In this document: piece by piece, positions 5,240 through 6,202 of the stretch | Numbering within the stretch: position 1 is the first letter of the stretch | Layout: every line of letters begins with the position of its first letter | Assembly: GCF_029762515.1 (NCBI RefSeq) | Contig: NZ_JARVGN010000098.1 | Coordinates: forward strand, 1 to 6,202 | Length of the DNA stretch: 6,202 nt | DNA from: Methanocalculus sp. | GTDB lineage: Archaea > Halobacteriota > Methanomicrobia > Methanomicrobiales > Methanocorpusculaceae | Reading direction: 5' to 3' | The notes under the pieces: generated by a model | Told to the model about the DNA's origin: nothing | Seen by the model: the letters and a program-made list of their open reading frames with translations, nothing else | Database searches by the model: none | Translations under genes and position numbers: made by a program

Positions 5240-5254
5240 TTATATATAAAAATC
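5240..5254 (-). terminator. Candidate T-rich terminator of the toxin-antitoxin operon
   Basis: Directly after the toxin stop the minus strand reads AGATTTTTATATATAAA, with five Ts at 5252-5248 in an AT-rich context. This could stop archaeal polymerase. The same bases also resemble a TATA box on either strand, so the call is weak. Confidence 0.3.
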
Positions 5255-5545
5255 TTAAAACCGCTTATATCTTTGATGAGCCTGGTTTCTGCTCATAGCG
5301 TTTATTATCTTAACCAATCGGGCTTCTGTATCAATCCAATAAAAAAGGGTGTGTTTCATAGAGATATGGAGACGGTACGTTTTCGGGTTGGATCTTTTCA
5401 GGAGTTTCCTATTGCATCTTTTATGTACTTGCAGAAGATATCTGTCAAGACACAATTCAATAATCTCTTTGATGTGGGTTCTTTGCTTCTTTGGAATCGT
5501 TGATATGTATTTCAGTGCTTCTTCACTGAAAACAATATCATACAT
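5255..5545 (-). CDS. RelE/ParE superfamily toxin
   Basis: 96-residue toxin of a type II toxin-antitoxin pair; RelE members cut mRNA on the ribosome and ParE members act on gyrase. The N-terminus MYDIVFSEEALKYI with the helical KKQRTHIKEII block is typical. So is the core: KLLKR (47-51), YRLHI (57-61), LFYWID (67-72), LVKIINAMSR (77-86) and a final Tyr93. Candidate active residues by family analogy are K47/K50, R58, R85 and Y93; the RelE-like basic set favours an mRNA interferase, an inference. It looks intact. The Shine-Dalgarno (GAGGT, 5558-5554) lies 8 nt before the ATG, inside the antitoxin frame. The start overlaps the end of the uninterrupted antitoxin frame by 8 nt (GATGTATGA), the normal layout for coupled antitoxin-toxin genes. 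Confidence 0.85.
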   Translation of the reverse strand: MYDIVFSEEALKYISTIPKKQRTHIKEIIELCLDRYLLQVHKRCNRKLLKRSNPKTYRLHISMKHTLFYWIDTEARLVKIINAMSRNQAHQRYKRF

Positions 5546-5624
5546 CCGAAAAGACCTCTTCCATTGAGTGGTAACGGGTCCGTTTATCGATTATCGTTAA
5601 ATCTTTGATAACTCTCTCAACATC
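5538..5624 (-). pseudogene. In-frame continuation of the antitoxin beyond the TAG
   Basis: Directly after the TAG the same frame reads DVERVIKDLTIID, then KRTRYHSMEEVFSDV, then TGA at 5540-5538. This acidic, amphipathic tail ending in a MEEVF-like motif is what RelB-type antitoxins use to wrap their toxin. Its end overlaps the toxin ATG. With one sense codon in place of TAG the antitoxin would have 79 residues, a normal length. Either a point mutation has cut the gene, or TAG is read through (for example as pyrrolysine), or it is a sequencing error. Confidence 0.65.
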
Positions 5625-5777
5625 CTAATCGTCATCATCGTCTGATCTCATGAGAGCCTGATCTGCGATTTCTGAAATGAGAGAGTCATAACTCTGATCC
5701 TCTTTCCGCAATTTTGATAGTTTCAACCAGGTCTCATGGGAGATAGAGAGTGTTGTTCTGGCGCTATCTGATGCCAT
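5625..5777 (-). CDS. Ribbon-helix-helix-like antitoxin, ended by an in-frame TAG
   Basis: Short gene, found by hand translation, directly upstream of the toxin. Its 50 residues contain TTLSISHETW (8-17) and a helix KLSKLRKEDQSYDSLISEIA (19-38). This matches the strand-helix-helix layout of VapB/RelB-like antitoxins that bind DNA as dimers and repress their own operon. It ends in five Asp and a TAG at 5627-5625. The same frame stays open for 28 more codons to the toxin start, so this is probably a shortened product: the DNA-binding part without the toxin-binding tail. There is no Shine-Dalgarno before the ATG. The upstream sequence is AT-rich with TATAG repeats, so the transcript may be nearly leaderless. 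The antitoxin role rests on position and fold pattern. Confidence 0.7.
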   Translation of the reverse strand: MASDSARTTLSISHETWLKLSKLRKEDQSYDSLISEIADQALMRSDDDDD

Positions 5778-5799
5778 ATACTATACTATATATTTGAGG
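5778..5799 (-). promoter_or_regulatory. AT-rich promoter/operator of the toxin-antitoxin operon
   Basis: On the minus strand the bases just before the antitoxin ATG read AAATATATAGTATAGTATA. This contains a TATA-like core and TATAG direct repeats at 5-bp spacing. Ribbon-helix-helix antitoxins often bind short repeats over their own promoter. The TATA-like core is closer to the ATG than usual for a leaderless start, so exact roles are uncertain. Confidence 0.4.
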
Positions 5800-5862
5800 C
5801 TATTATGGTTTTACACCTGACTCTTATCACAGAACCAACCCGTGGCACTGGGGCACCGCCTC

Positions 5863-6202
5863 TCACCTTTCCGTCCTTTCAGAGAGCACCCTGAGCGCCT
5901 CCCAGGCAGCATCCTGGACGATATCCTTCTCATCGTCGAGCAGGGGCCGGATCAGCTCTGCAACCGTTGGATCGCCGATCTTGCCGAGCGCTTCGGCAGC
6001 GGCTGCCCGGACTTCCGGACGCTCATCCTTCAGCAGATCGGTGAGGGGAGGGATCGCACGAGGGTCCCGGATCTCGCCAAGTGCAAGAGCCACACCCCGG
6101 CGAACCCAGCGATCCGCCCCGTCTAGGCATCCGATCAGGGGCTCGACTGCAACCGGATCACCGATGGCGCCAAGCGACTTGATCACGACAAAGACCACAT
6201 CG
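5863..6202 (-). CDS. HEAT-repeat (PBS lyase-type) protein, N-terminus cut by window edge
   Basis: The last 113 or so codons of a helical-repeat protein are visible; the frame is open to the right edge, so the GTG at 6198 is internal and not a start. The repeat unit is about 31 residues. One unit begins VVFVVIKSLGAIGDPVAVEPL, the next VRRGVALALGEIRDPRAIPPL, and the third VRAAAAEALGKIGDPTVAEL. A shorter final unit, VQDAAWEALRVL, ends in SERTER. The AL-G-I-DP-A-PL pattern is typical of HEAT_2/PBS-lyase repeats, which form a curved solenoid for protein binding. Such repeats are common in methanogens and alone do not give a function; phycobilin lyase activity is not implied. No partner gene is visible. 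Confidence 0.9.
   Translation of the reverse strand, partial: DVVFVVIKSLGAIGDPVAVEPLIGCLDGADRWVRRGVALALGEIRDPRAIPPLTDLLKDERPEVRAAAAEALGKIGDPTVAELIRPLLDDEKDIVQDAAWEALRVLSERTER

Larger units (their letters stand above)
4427..5254. other. 828-bp gene-free region of repeats and hairpins
   Basis: No convincing gene lies here on either strand. Open frames of up to 187 codons exist on the plus strand, but they read the two repeat copies in different frames and give low-complexity, Pro-rich products. Contents in order: an AT-rich TATA-like stretch (4427-4440), phased C and A/T tracts (4452-4495), a C/G hairpin (4509-4533), two short hairpins (4583-4627), repeat copy A, a 33-nt spacer hairpin, repeat copy B, a small hairpin (5160-5177) and an AT-rich run to the toxin stop. 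It may be a decayed insertion, a non-autonomous mobile element or the source of a structured RNA; the sequence does not decide. Confidence 0.6.

Noticed and set aside
5198..5567. Plus-strand frames of 101 and 72 codons opposite the toxin gene
   Set aside because: Antisense to a clear RelE/ParE gene with its own Shine-Dalgarno and partner frame.
5863..6198. GTG at 6198 as the start of the HEAT-repeat gene
   Set aside because: The frame stays open to the window edge and the GTG lies within a repeat unit, so the gene is partial.

Overview
The window looks like chromosomal DNA from a methanogenic archaeon, most likely a Methanomicrobiales-type euryarchaeon. The main reason is a DUF1890/DUF1894 gene pair, two families I know only from methanogens. 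Supporting signs are an archaeal TtuA/NcsA-type tRNA thiolase beside a small ubiquitin-like protein ending in Gly-Gly, TATA-like boxes with T-run terminators, and G-rich Shine-Dalgarno sites about 5-8 nt before most starts.

Left half (1-3433): three minus-strand genes form the parts of a ubiquitin-like sulfur relay. They are an E1-like ThiF/MoeB/HesA adenylating enzyme cut by the left edge (1-740), a PP-loop tRNA thiolase (2195-3208) and a ThiS/MoaD/SAMP-like carrier (3212-3433). In such systems the E1 adenylates the Gly-Gly tail, sulfur is loaded as a thiocarboxylate, and the thiolase passes it to a tRNA uridine. Carrier and thiolase are tightly coupled: the carrier's Gly-Gly codons also form the thiolase's Shine-Dalgarno. 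The E1 is separated from them by an oppositely oriented, more AT-rich gene (929-2143) for a membrane-anchored extracytoplasmic protein with a DUF4352-like C-terminal domain.

Centre (3619-4426): a plus-strand DUF1890-DUF1894 operon. The apparent gap holds a 19-codon ORF (4080-4139) joined to both neighbours by ATGA and TAATG overlaps.

Region 4427-5254 has no convincing gene. It holds a promoter-like AT-rich stretch, GC-rich hairpins and two direct copies of a roughly 195-bp repeat whose last 50 nt are identical.

Right end (5255-6202): a minus-strand toxin-antitoxin operon with a RelE/ParE-like toxin. Its antitoxin frame is interrupted by one TAG codon, then continues in the same frame and overlaps the toxin start in the way normal for such operons. 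Beyond it is the C-terminal part of a HEAT-repeat protein cut by the right edge.

The most interesting items are the amber codon in the antitoxin, the coupled 19-codon ORF between two methanogen-specific genes, the Shine-Dalgarno built from Gly-Gly codons, and the hairpin-ended repeats.
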